Below are positions 1 to 11,480 of a stretch of 64,000 nt of DNA, in pieces. The translations under genes and the position numbers were made by a program. Every line of letters starts with the position of its first letter. Position 1 is the stretch's first letter. The notes under the pieces are model-generated. The model was not told where the DNA came from. It did no database searches and saw only the letters and a list, made by a program, of their open reading frames with translations. Origin of the DNA: Promerops cafer (Eukaryota > Chordata > Aves > Passeriformes > Nectariniidae); the NCBI GenBank assembly GCA_013398275.1, contig VZSE01005981.1, forward strand, positions 150,371 through 214,370, given 5' to 3'.

Positions 1-3000
1 CACAGGAGACAACAGACAGGCACGTCCAGCAGGAGAGGACCAGGAGACAGTGAGTCAGTACAGGACCAGCACAACATGCGCTGGTCTTGGCTCGTTGGTC
101 ACACAACTAAAGCCCAGGGTTTTGTTTAGGGATTTGGTTTTTTAAAATTTTTTTTTTTCATGTGTGTTTTAAGGAGGAGCCAGGAGGAGAATTTAAAGAC
201 CATTCCGTGCTTTGTGGCTGCGTGCAAGGAGACCCTTTCATGCATGAAAGTCAGAAAGGCAAAAGGTAGGGACAGGCTTTTTAATAGGGTCTGTAGCAAC
301 AGGACATGGGACAATGGTTTTAAACTGAAAGAGGGTAGATTCAGACAAGATATGAGGGAGAAATTTTTTTTAAATGGGAATGGTGAAACACTGGCACAGG
401 TTGCCCAGAGAAATGGTGGATGCTCCATCCCTGGAAACATACAGGACAGGGCTCTGAGGAACCTGGTCTAGTTGAAGATGTCCCTGCTCATTGCCAGGGG
501 ATTTGGATAGATGAGTTTTAAACGTCTCTTCCAACCCAAACCATTCTACGAAGGTACAAAAAGTATTTGTCTGAAAAAAAGCAATTAAGCAAGAAGACGA
601 GGGAGCTTGATGTCCCAAGCAGAACAGAGGTGAAAAGAGATATTTTGGTACTTCAATTACTTTTGACCTTCAATTGTTTACTTAGCTTTTATTATCAATA
701 TTACAGTAGCATTTACAGCCAAACTGCCCAGAGTCTACATGAACCCGTCTGCAGTTATGAGGCTGAAAAAAGGTACACTTTGTCTCAACATTTAAGCAGT
801 CATCGTTTGATCATTTGAATGCCCCTCAACAGAAGAGAAACTCACAACACTGGTATTTCCCAGAGCATTGAACAAATAGGTCCCACAATCTCACATAAAC
901 ACAATCCTCTGAAGTGAAACAGAGCAGGTATTGCTGTAAATGCAGATTAATGCTGCACAGATCAGGTGTGAAGAAGAGTCCCCTTTCTCAACCACCCTGG
1001 GTGGAAGTCAGAGAGAAAATTTAGTATTTTCCTCTCTTGCCATAGATCTCCTTGAAAAAGAAAAGCAAAACAAAACCAGGCTTATAAAAGCACAGCACTT
1101 CAAGGCCAGCGTTAGCAACACACCCATGTGCAGACACATACATTTGAAATGCACTTGTCAAAGAAAAAATAAATCTATCCTCTACCCTGTGTCAATACAG
1201 CCAGAGCAGGAACTTCAAACCCCATTAGCAGCATCCTGCAGCCTGAGATTTCTCCTCTGAGGTCTCAAAGCAGAATATAAACCAAAGGTATAAGGAAAGC
1301 AGCAAAGCCAGCGATTCAGCACCTTCCCTTTGAGGCTGTGCAAAAGCCAGCATAAACCGCCTTTTGTACATGAAAACCAAAGTCCAACCATGTGGGCTTA
1401 TTGTGGACAAAGGCAGGTTTTACAGGAGGAAAGCCACCACCCTCAGGCTCTGGACCAGCAAGCTGCTCTGAACTACTCTCGAGGAGAACCTGATCCACAC
1501 ACCAACACCCTGAATGCACACCACAGCTACATAAATACAGTATCAATAATAATGCATTAAAAACCAGAGGGACGAGGCACCACCAAGTGAGACACAGTCC
1601 AAGCTAAAGGCCAACGCTTTCAAATCCAGCCACCGATGCAGGAAGCTGGTGCAACTGGTGTGACTGGAAGGGAAGTCCCACTGACCACAGCACCGGGACT
1701 GCTCCAGCGCAGAGATCCCCTCGAGTGACATCTGCCAAGCATCGCTTCCTGCCCCGCGGAGGCTGCGTGGGATGGCTGGGCACATCTCAGCATGGCTGCA
1801 TTTCCTCTTGGGGGAATGAGGATGTTTTGAAAACATAGGTGGCTTGCAAAGCACTTTGGGATGTATGTGGATGAAAAGCACTCTTATGCTCATCGGTAAT
1901 TAGCACTAACCGCCGGCGTGTCACACCCTCCATGTAGAGCATTTAGCAGATTTATTCAGCTCTTGCTGGAATGCCAGAGCACAAGCTGGATATTCAGACA
2001 GCGATGTGAGCGCCCTTTCATGGGGCAGATGCTGGGGAGCTAATGATGTTTGATGAGTTAAGGCCATTGGTGACTCAGGATCAGCAATTAGTTGATTTCT
2101 GCGGGAGGAAGGTGCTTTGCTCCATTAAGCTAAAAGCATCCTCCACAGTTCAGCATGCACAAAGTCATTCTGTCCACCTCCCACAAAGCCTGCCTACGTT
2201 CATTAGGGGGTTGATATTTCCCACATAAACACTCAGGTTTACCTTACTGGATTCCCTAACAGTTCCATCCCTCAGCCCTGTGCCAACCTGATATTCCCTG
2301 GAAGAGCATAAGGTACACAAGGAAAGGATTGCCGAGAGCAACTGGATACACAGTCTAATGCAAAGGGATATGGAACCACTAATGTCCATGGGGCTGAACC
2401 CATTTTGGGCAAGGCTAATAACACTCCATCACAAATCAGACACAACCCCAGTCCTGCTCTAGCCTGCAGTACAGGACTACTGACATCCATCTCCCTCTCA
2501 AGGGTAGGCAGTGATGCTTCCATCAATCAATAACAGGCACTGGGGAGACACCAGCTGCACTTGTTCTGCCTGCCATTCCCGAAATGCACGCAGGCAAAAG
2601 CAACAGGACCAAAGGATGATCTGGCTGGTGTCCACCCAGGAAGGGAGAACATCCAGCTCCCTCCCAGAGGCTGCATTCCAGTCATCTGAAGGCTGGCTGA
2701 GGCTGGTCATTGGTGTCAGGGAGTGGGACCCTTGACATCCTGGGTAGCGATGTGCCGAGTCATAGGACGGCAGCGCGTTTCTGAGCGCTCCTGCTCGTGG
2801 CACATGGCAGGACTGTCAGGCGGAGGACGCTAAGAACAGTTATTTCTTTCAATGAGTGGGGAATGTGACAGAGCTGGCATTTGGACCCTCTTTTTACAAC
2901 TTCTTTGAAGTGTTTGATCTCAGCCGCTAACGACACAAAGGCTATCGAAGCGCTACTGTTGCTATCTTCAAAGGGTTCGGACGTTCAATGATTAATAGGA

Positions 3001-3494
3001 ACCCTGCACGGGATGGGGGAGAGCGACTATTATGGGAATGTTGGGGGGGATCCAAGATGCGTTAATACCTTTACTCTTTGGGACCAAGGTACTCCCAGCC
3101 TCCCCTAAAACAGGCGACTTCAAAGGCGGGGGTGTGACCGTCGCAGGTCCCGGGTGAGCCCGGCCACCGCGGGGCGCAGCCAGAACGGCCCCAGCGCCGA
3201 GTGACCGCTCCAGCCGCGGCCGTCACCGCCCACCCCACCACCCCGGGGCAGGCAACAAGCCGAGGGGCTCGGAGATGCTCCCACCCGCCTTCCCCGAGAG
3301 GCAGGGAGCCAGGAGCATTCGTTCCCCGCCCGGGCAAGGGGCACCCCCGCCCCGCCAAGCCTCCGCGGCGCCGGGAGAGGCGGCGGCAGGTGCACCCGGG
3401 CTGGCGGCGGGGGAGCGGGGATGGAGGCGGTGGGGATGGATCCCGGCTTTCCCGGGGCCGGGGTAAGGATGAGATGGGGTGGGCTGAGACTTAC
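1..3494 (-). other. GAB2: GAB2 intron 1 (5' part)
   Basis: This is noncoding sequence downstream of the GAB2 exon 1 donor, open at the left edge. It holds one CR1 tail (275-551) and the intronic part of the CpG island (3100-3494). Elsewhere I see only unremarkable single-copy DNA and no supported exon. Confidence 0.85.
275..551 (+). repeat. CR1 LINE 3' fragment
   Basis: This is the 3' tail of a chicken-repeat-1 type LINE in plus orientation. It contains the typical stretch CACTGGCACAGGTTGCCCAG followed by the CCCTGGAA, CTGGTCTAGT and GATGTCCCTGC blocks, and ends in CCAACCCAAACCATTCTACG. It is 5'-truncated, as most CR1 copies are. The many mismatches to the usual tail suggest an old copy. Confidence 0.88.
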
Positions 3495-3566
3495 GTATCT
3501 CCGTAACTTCTTCTCCGGCGGTGACTTTCGGAGCCAGCCCGAGCACACCACCTCCCCGCCGCTCAT
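3495..3566 (-). CDS. GAB2: GAB2 coding exon 1 (start of PH domain)
   Basis: This exon encodes the N-terminus of GRB2-associated-binding protein 2, a cytoplasmic docking adaptor that is recruited to phosphoinositides by its PH domain and, once tyrosine-phosphorylated, binds SHP2 and PI3K p85 downstream of receptor kinases. The ATG is at 3566-3564 with G at -3. It reads 24 residues from MSGGEVVCSGWLRK to KKLRRY, the first strand region of the GAB-family PH domain, and stops at a clean GTAAGT donor (3494-3489). Mammalian GAB2 starts almost identically but, from memory, has one more residue near MSGGG, so this copy seems one codon shorter. No other GAB2 exon is in the window; the gene continues to the left behind a large first intron. 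Recognition of the protein is firm; the function is family knowledge. Confidence 0.95.
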
Positions 3567-3830
3567 CGCGGCAGCCGGGCGCCGCCGGGCGCTGCCTCCC
3601 GGCGCTCAGCGCCGGCCGCNGGGCGGCGAGCGCCTCCCCCCGCCGCCGCGGCCGCTCGGCTGCGAGCGGGGAAGCAGGAAACTGGCTCCTTCCCGGCTCA
3701 CCACGCCTCCGCCCGCCCGGCGCCCCGCCAGCCGTGTTAAAGACACAAACCCCGCGGGGAGAGGGGCTGCCCGGCCCCACGCCGCCCCCGAGGGGCTGCC
3801 GCTCGTCCCTGTCCCCCCCCCACACTCATA
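3567..3830 (-). promoter_or_regulatory. GAB2: GAB2 5' leader and core promoter region
   Basis: This very GC-rich, CpG-dense DNA lies immediately upstream of the GAB2 ATG and should hold the 5' UTR and transcription start. I see no TATA box close enough to trust, which fits a dispersed CpG-island promoter. Composition drops to AT-rich DNA after about 3840, giving a likely upstream limit. One base (3620) is N. The exact start site cannot be read from sequence. Confidence 0.65.
3620..3620. other. Ambiguous base N
   Basis: The only non-ACGT symbol in the window lies in the most GC-rich part of the GAB2 leader. It is probably a base-calling or assembly uncertainty. Confidence 0.95.
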
Positions 3831-4739
3831 CAGAGCCTATAGAGAAACTTTATCCATACTGCAGCAGGTGATCTCTTAACAGCGCAACGTTTCCTTAATT
3901 AAAAAGTACAGCTCCCCTCAAACCTCTCCCCCGTAAGGTTTCATTACCCCAGGACCCTTCCTCTCTCTTGATGGAAAAGGTCCTTCTCACCTCGGAAAGG
4001 AGAGGCTGGCTTCAGCCTCTCTGTGCTCAGGGGCTTGTGCCTGAGATGAAGGTGCCATACGAAAACAAAGAGGTTGAGCAAGAAACAGCCAAACACCAGT
4101 GATGCCAAAAACCCTCCTGGAGAGAAAAAAAAATAGCAATAAAAAACCACGAGGGGAATCAATAAAAGCTTCGTATTTTATTATTGATTTTAAGTAATGG
4201 AGCCGTGGCCACTGAAAGGGGATTTGACTGCCATTGGAGTCTCATGCAGACAAGCCAGGTTTTGTATTTCAGTGTCTTATACCTTGGCTGAGATTCACTA
4301 TCAACTTTCAGATCTAGAAACACTGTACATTTGGCCTGATCCTCTCCTCCCTAGCTCGGGCAGTAATAAAACATCCCTCCACAGCCCTTCAAGTTGGGTT
4401 TTGCTCTAATCTTCCTTTCACTGCACTGTTTAAAGCAAAACTTGGGCATGGCACCCATAAAAGCTGAGTCCTCTTAGCCCACACTCACATGGAAAACACA
4501 ACCCATTTGCTAGGGATGGATTTCTAAGACCTGTCTCTATACAACAGCTCTGCCCCAAACCTGCTCGGGCACATTCAGTCATCCCTGCCTCAGCTTCCCT
4601 GCCTGTCCAACCTCTGTGGGCAGGGATGGTCCCTCCTTATGTGTTCATGCCGTAGCTGGTGCAATAACAACTCCATGCTGGCTGGATGTGCTACTGTATG
4701 TCACACAACAACAACCTTTATATAACGCCACTCGAGCAG

Positions 4740-4850
4740 GGATCTTGCATCACTTCAGAGCAGTAATTGCAACTTGCAGTGCCTCTGGGAGGTAGGAACA
4801 ACACCTCTTTTCAAGATGGGGACAGCACGGTTAAGCCATATGTTGTTTAT
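4740..4850 (+). repeat. MIR/L2-like ancient repeat remnant
   Basis: The segment has the worn layout of the amniote MIR/L2 tail: CTCTGGGAGGTAGGAAC, then a stretch resembling the 'ttttacagatgggga' block (CTTTTCAAGATGGGGACAG), then GGTTAAGCC. Identity is only partial, so the family is uncertain. Confidence 0.4.
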
Positions 4851-5890
4851 CATCTTTGTGAATGCATAAAGTAGGGGAATAACCCCTTACAGAACAAGTC
4901 AGTCATTTGTTAGGAATGTATTTTCTCAACAGCTTTGTTTTACTGCCAGTGAAATGCAAAAGCTAAATAGGAAGATTTTTTTCTACCTTCTCACTATCCA
5001 AAGGAAGGGCTTGATCCTGTTCCAGTGCTGGGCAATTTCTGCAGAGAGAAGCTATGCTCAGATCAGCTTGCCCATCTCTGCCAATGCAGTGTGTGTGATG
5101 GGGCTGAGGGCAGGGGAGGACGGAGACACCAGTTCTGTGCTGGCCTCAGCCAGCATTGCCTTATTCAGTGCACTGGAGCCGTATCAATTTACATGGCATG
5201 AGAGTGAGAGTCTCACCTGCAATCTCTCCTGGGTAAGAGGTACTTTGTGCATTCGTAGAGAAAACTGTGTCCTGGTGACCTGCACTTGAGAGATCTCCCC
5301 AAAACACAGAAATTTTAGGGAGGCTAGTGAGCTACTGGGGATTTAGAAAGATTTAATTAAGAACAGATGATCATGATTAATACACAGGTATCATGCAAAA
5401 CTATCCCATGGTGTATGTTAATGATTCGCAGGTTAGGAATTCACTCATACTGAGACCAATGCAAAGTGGTATCAGTTTGAATACCAGTTGCAGAGAACCC
5501 TGTCTGCATTTTTATGTTAACAACTTCCACCACATGGAGTTGGAACACTTCATTTGGGTGATGGATGTTTAAAGAAATGCTCCATAATTATCATTGTGTG
5601 AATTGGAATGAATTATTCTACATGTTCTATGACAGCCCTTGGTTTATTACCCTGCTCCCTTGCTGTACTATTCCTTCTCTCTGCTCATCCCCTATTCTGG
5701 ATCACATTTACTGACTTGGTTATATCACAAGATATATCTGAACAGTGTCTGAAACATGAAGTACCCCTGTGAATTCTTTTTTCCATGCTTTTGGTGATGC
5801 CTGACAGGTATCTCAGATTGCTGGGACTTTTGGATGGGAAATAGGTTGCATTTTCTGTACATTTAAATATGCTGCTCTCTCAGATGTGAC

Positions 5891-5965
5891 ACAGAATCAT
5901 AGAATCATTAAAGTTGGTAAATGCCTCCAAGATCATCAAGTCCAACTGTAATACAAGCTCTGTAC
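5891..5965 (-). repeat. CR1 LINE 3' end, short fragment
   Basis: On the plus strand it reads AGAATCATAGAATCATTAAA, then AGTTGGTAAATGCC and AGATCATCAAGTCCAACTG, the reverse complement of a CR1 3' terminus with its short tandem tail. Only about 75 bp remain. Confidence 0.75.
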
Positions 5966-6767
5966 AGAAAAATGCTTCAAACAAAGATGCTGCACGTGAA
6001 CGTGCCTCCCCAATTGCACTGTGGCTGTACACAGAGTGGGAACAGTGAGTTAATTCTGGCATCAGGCTGCCAGATTACGTATGATCCAATGCATGTAACA
6101 TTACAACACCTTATAACGCTGGCCCTCCTTAAAGCTTTTGGCCAGGAAGATACACAAATACTACCCTCAGTGCCCCAGGGAGTTAAAGACGATGTCTGTC
6201 ATGAGCACAGCTCGATTTGGCAGCGCTTCCACGTTCGTAACAGTTTTTACCAACTTCAAGCTGTTCCTCCAACCGGCAGTGGGGAATGAACTCAGGCTGG
6301 CCCCAGCTGACTGCGTAAATCTCTGGAGCGTGAGCTAACAGCCAGCAGCCTTGGCGGAAAACTGTGTGAAAACCACATCCCTGTGTTGGAAAAACCCGAC
6401 AAGGGAGTTATGCGAAGCCATCGAGAATCCATCTCTGCCAGCAGAAGCAACTGAAGGAGGAACAGGAGATTTAGAAGGCAGAGCAAGGGAGAAATTAAGA
6501 GATGCCATGTAAGAAATAATACTGCTTGAATAAGGGTAAGGCTGAGAGAGAAACATTTTTCTAAGGAAAAGCCCTTGGACTGTCTTTAACGTGCTGGGGC
6601 GCACAACAAAGTGACACTTTCTTCTGCAGAAACCTCTGGGGTTTTTAATCATAACCTTCAGTGTGGTTTCTTGCTCGTGTCTGAAACCGAAAAATCAGAA
6701 CTTCTAAGAAAGAAACCACAATGTCCACGGCTACTCCTTCCTGCTCCAAATTTATTCAAATGAGCTG

Positions 6768-6780
6768 TGCCATCTGCTGG
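6768..6780 (-). promoter_or_regulatory. CTCF-type core motif
   Basis: The minus strand reads CCAGCAGATGGCA, which fits the CTCF core consensus CCASYAGRKGGC at every position. It lies about 3 kb upstream of the GAB2 CpG island, in the spacer after NARS2. Occupancy is inferred from motif quality only. Confidence 0.55.
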
Positions 6781-8854
6781 CAGACGGGAAAGCTGCAGGC
6801 GGAGCAATTCTCCTCGCTCCCAGTCGCTGGTGCAAGCAGTCGGGATGGAGACACCGGGCATTTCCTGTGGATTAGGGACCAGCTGGCTGTAACGCTTCGG
6901 GCTACTTACCCCAGCCAAGCACAAATCCTTTGCAAATGCCCTATAGGGTGGTTAATATAAACCGAAACAGGCTTGGGGGGAGGAAAGGCTTGAAAAATCT
7001 GCCGTGCTTCTTGGTGCTCCTTGCCTGCTTTTAATTCTGAGCGAATGCTCAGTCTCCTGAGATCCAGCTCCACAACAATAAGACCTGACTTTATCTTCAT
7101 GCAACAGTTCCTGCAGCAGAGCGGGATGGGAGCAGCTTTTCAATTTCATGAAGAATTTTCAAGGTTAAAAAAAAAAATCACCTCTTTCAAGAACTCGAGT
7201 CTTTTCAAGCTTTCCACCCTCCATAGAAGAGCACAGCAAGCCCCCCAGAACGACTGCAATTGAAGCCAAACCACAAGACAGTCCTTTCCTTCTTGTGACA
7301 GCAGCTCCAGCAGCACTGGCTGCTTTCCATGAGCAGAGGGAATAGTAGCACAAAGTGCTTTGATCAGATAATGAGACAGTTTGAAGCATCTTCAGTACGG
7401 TGTTGCGGCAAAGACGGGGGCATCAGAGCTCTGATGCCTTAATACAGGCCTGAAACAGAGAAGACTTGCAGGTCAGCACTGTTCAAGGCACATAGGCTTG
7501 TGTGGAGTTGATGGTCCTACTTTGTCCTCTCTCTGTTGAAGATCCTGGCCAGAACCAGCACGTCCAATTCAGAATGGATACAGACCCCCTGGCCAGCACA
7601 GGGCGGGGCCTGGGGTCCTGAGCTGGATAGTGTCTGTGGATGCAGCTGGAGGACACTTCCAGTCCTCACACTTGAAGATTATTAAAGGAGACTTCCTATT
7701 CCTATTCAATCCACACTGAAGCCCAGTCCTATTTCTCTCACCAAACTAGACACTTAGAAATAACTTTGCCTGGACCTGAGCTGGGACAGAACACTACTAA
7801 TGCATTTCTCAGTTCTGGACCCAGGTAGAGTTTTTTTTTTTGGCGCTTGGTGATTCCTTCTAGGATGGATAAGCTCCTCATGCAAACTCTCTTGCCTGGA
7901 TCCAGATGCATTTTTGGCAGCTACCTTTACCACCTTCTTCCCCCCCACTTATGCTATTTTTACCATAGAAGGGAAGGAAAGTAGGAGGTTTCCCACTTTT
8001 TTTCTCACCTCCTCAAAACAGAAAGCCATTATACAACTGCTTGGTGGAAAGTGCACCAGGCAATGCTCCAGACACAGACACTGTTCTGACAGAAGCATAA
8101 AGGCCACTTCATCTTTGTTTTTCCCGGATGAGACCGGCAGCTCGGCATGGGAAGGACTCCCTCTATGGACACTATTTGGCACAATGGGGCTTTGACCGCA
8201 GCTGGACCCAGGGCAAGCAACCATAAAACAAATGATAATAAAACAGGCAGGGAGAAATCTTTGCCGGGCTCCCCTGCCTGCTTACCCGACCCCGGTGTAC
8301 TCTCACATCCTTAGGCATTACTTCAAGAGCAGATGGTGCTCTGTGGTAGAGCAAACGAGCAATTATCCTCCTGACACCCTGCAAGGCCTCCCTACATGAG
8401 ATTGCAAGAAGTTACTTCACCCCAAGCTAAGAGCTGTTGTCTGGCTTTTCAGCATAATTGGATGTAATCAAGTTTAATTTGGTTGGTGCAGTAACTCTGA
8501 AGACTTTTGTAACTGGATTACTGTTGGCTCAACGGTCATGTGCCATTATATCTGCTGGCCAAAACAGAAGCCAGAATAAAAACAGATGCTTTCCCCCTAC
8601 TCCTCCTTCCAGTGACACCCCTCCAGGATATGAGCTTGCCCTGTACAGCCAATATAATGAACTAAAAATTCTATTACAAGAAGGAAGTCATTGCTGGTGT
8701 ATTATGTCCAGGCCTCTTCTACGAAGTGTAAATTACTTAGAATATGTATCTCTACATTTGTTTACAATTGTTGACCGCGCACAGCTTAGAGCTAAAACTA
8801 CTGGAACACAGACCTACTATGCACGTGAGCTTTTAGAATTATAAATCTTATTAT

Positions 8855-8940
8855 TCTAACTATACAAGTAGGGAAGCTGAGACCATGAGCAGGAGTGAGT
8901 GGCTGATGAGGATGGACTCTCCCAGGTCCTATTTTTTACT
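8855..8940 (+). repeat. MIR/L2-like ancient repeat remnant
   Basis: TATACAAGTAGGGAAGCTGA followed by GACCATGAGCAGGAGTGAGT resembles the 'acagatggggaaactgaggcacagag' region of MIR/L2-type elements. It is heavily decayed, and the limits are approximate. Confidence 0.3.
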
Positions 8941-11384
8941 GTACACCACCATCTGAGAACAAGGAGTATACAAAATGCTGTGTTCATAGCAGACCTATAG
9001 CTCTACTGCAGGTAATCTATAGGTGAGAGAGGCATCTGGTAAATGTAACAAAGCCAGCAGCATTATTTTCAGACCCCCCAGCTGCTACCAGTGTTAAGTC
9101 ATGGAAGAAGCATATGAAAGCCATCATGCTTTAGGTCAAATTTTGCAAATTCAAGAGCCTGTTGTCTTTTGTAATGCCCCTCAAATGCTGACAGTTAAGG
9201 CACACAGATATACTCCCAAAAGATGCTGAGGCCAGGCAAACAAAGACTGAAATACAGCACTTTTTTAACAGTGAAAATCATCACTGGAGCATTGCATGGA
9301 GGGGATATTCCCTTGTGGTTTCAAAGCATTTTAGCCCATCTAGAGTGTATTATTATATTCTTGGCTGAGATGTCAACTGCATTTTAAACAGACATCTCCT
9401 AGAAGTCTGAAGTGTGAAGAGACTTCACTGAGATCAGAGCAAAAGCTGCTCTGCAGTTGCCAGTCCCAAATGCTACACAGCAGCCACCCTCCCAGATGAA
9501 TGCTGTTAAGCTGTAGTTGCAGGCATATGCATCTCTGGTTTTGGCCAGATGGCTATTTTAAGTTTCTAATGATCTGGGAAATGAACACTTCCTAATGTTC
9601 TATCTCAGAGGGTTTAGCACAAACTTTCTTCCTTTTACCCATGGCAGCACTGTTACAGATGGTATTGGATCTCAATTAGGGACTGGAGTAACACAGTGCT
9701 AAAAACATCGTGTTCTAGCATGTACTCCAAGGACATGGCAACATAATCCTGCCTGGCAAGCCATCCATCAAGTTCGTTAACAAATAGGCTCATGAAATTT
9801 GTTAAATACTTGAACCTTATACTTCCTAAATCACCATGAACACTAATAATTTATTAATCCATGTAGTAATAATAGAATTTGAAAGTCTGTTTGAAGCCAC
9901 TATATAAACCAGGCCCTCAGATTTGATTTGTGTGGTTATTCGAGTTTTGCAGGTGGCGAAGTTCAGCCCTGTAGGGTGATCTGGAAAAGCACCACCCATG
10001 CATGTTTACAGAGGCACCTAAAGCATGCCTTTCCCAGAACTCCAGCTGCTGTGCAGAGCCCCATCTCAGCAGCTGTGACCCCACGTACACACTGCTGAGC
10101 CAACCTGAAAGCACATGGTGATTTATTTATACTAAACAACTGCAGAGGTTATTTCAAGTGCTTCACAGAGATGCCGTCATGTGAGCCCAACCTGCCAAAA
10201 GGAGACCTCCTCAATTACAGTGATGACAGAATCTCTGCAGCAGGTAAGTCATCACAGCTGGATCTCCTGGAGCTGCAAACTGGCTACCAGTTGAGCACTG
10301 AGTTTCTCTAACTTTGGGCAGAAATGGGAGAAACCTGTCCTCAACTCTGACAGGGAAGCCTGGAAATCAAACCCTAGTCCTGACTCTTGCTTCCCTCCAC
10401 AGCCCCTGGCAAGTCCCTTCATCTGTCACTGACCTGGAGCATCCCAGCTGTGTGAACAGCCCTGGCAGCACTGACACTGAGAGGTCAGTCAGCCTTTGAG
10501 TTGGCTGTGGTGGGAGTTCAGCTGTCTCCTGCTTGGATGGGCAGCCCATGGCCACACATTCATCAGTGGAGCAGCAGCAAAGCTGGGGCACAAGCAGAAA
10601 ATGGGAGACCCGTGTCTCAGAAAAATATGGACCATATGCCTGCTTCACACAGCTTAACCACAGTACTGAGCACAGAGAGGCCAGGATCTTCAAAGGGCCA
10701 TCAAAGATACTGGAATTATTGCTCAAAAATCACTTTGAAGGTAAAGACACCATAGAAGTATTACAAAAAACAGTGTATCAGTGAAGTATAATTATTTTCC
10801 ACTGTGACTGGAAATCTAGCCTCTTTTTGAAGCCATGACAGATAGTAGGGAATAGTCCCATACTGAAACTTAAATGTTTACATGATTACCAAGGCCTCCT
10901 ACCAGACCACATTGATTTTTTTTCTGAGCAGTTTGCATACTTTTTGCCAGCAACCTGTATGATCAGCGACTTCTAAAAACTCTGAACCCCGTTCTTCCAG
11001 CACAAGTATCAGTACATTAACCTGCTGAACACAGTAAGATACACAGATATCAATAAAGAGCAAAGAGTAAGATGAAGCCTTGCAAAGAAAATTAAAAATC
11101 TACTCTTTAGGCTGCCTCAAATTATTCAGAAAAAAAAAATCAATTGTAAGAGTAATAAAAATAAACAGTAGGATTGCTATCTCTGAAAGGCCTCAGGACA
11201 TACAGGAATAGATAAAAATCACTGAAGCACAGTCTAGGATCTTAGAAATGCCAAAAATGCGTTTGAAACCAGATCAGTTGCAAACATCCTGCCTTGTTTC
11301 TGGTGTGGCAGTGCACCCAAAGGCAAATAGAGGGAAGTCTCGTGAGCAGGCGCCAAGCAGGGATTTGGTTGATTTGGGTCAGTT

Positions 11385-11480
11385 CCATGCTTCTGCCACA
11401 CATCTTCCATAACCTCGGGCAACCAGATTAATTGCTCTGTGCCTCAATTTCCTGAAGTAAAATAGTGACAGCAATAAGAG
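11385..11480 (-). repeat. MIR-like SINE remnant
   Basis: The plus strand shows CTGCCACACATCTTCC, then CCTCGGGCAA and CTGTGCCTCAATTTCCTGAA followed by GTAAAATAGTGAC. This matches the order of blocks in the MIR/CORE-SINE body (ctgccac, cttgggcaa, tgcctcagtttcctcatctgtaaaatggg). The strand assignment relative to MIR is uncertain. Confidence 0.45.

Larger units (their letters stand above)
3100..3830. promoter_or_regulatory. CpG island over GAB2 exon 1
   Basis: A block of about 730 bp has far higher GC and CpG density than the flanks. It covers the GAB2 leader, coding exon 1 and the first 400 bp of intron 1. The plus strand at 3405-3485 has many runs of three to five G close together, a pattern able to form G-quadruplexes on the GAB2 template strand. 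Confidence 0.8.

Noticed and set aside
3223..3825. Long open frames on both strands in the CpG island
   Set aside because: GC-rich DNA lacks stop codons by composition; only the 24-codon GAB2 exon 1 is supported.
8458..8844. 128-codon plus-strand open frame in the intergenic spacer
   Set aside because: No recognisable domain, no flanking exon signals and ordinary intergenic composition; probably chance.
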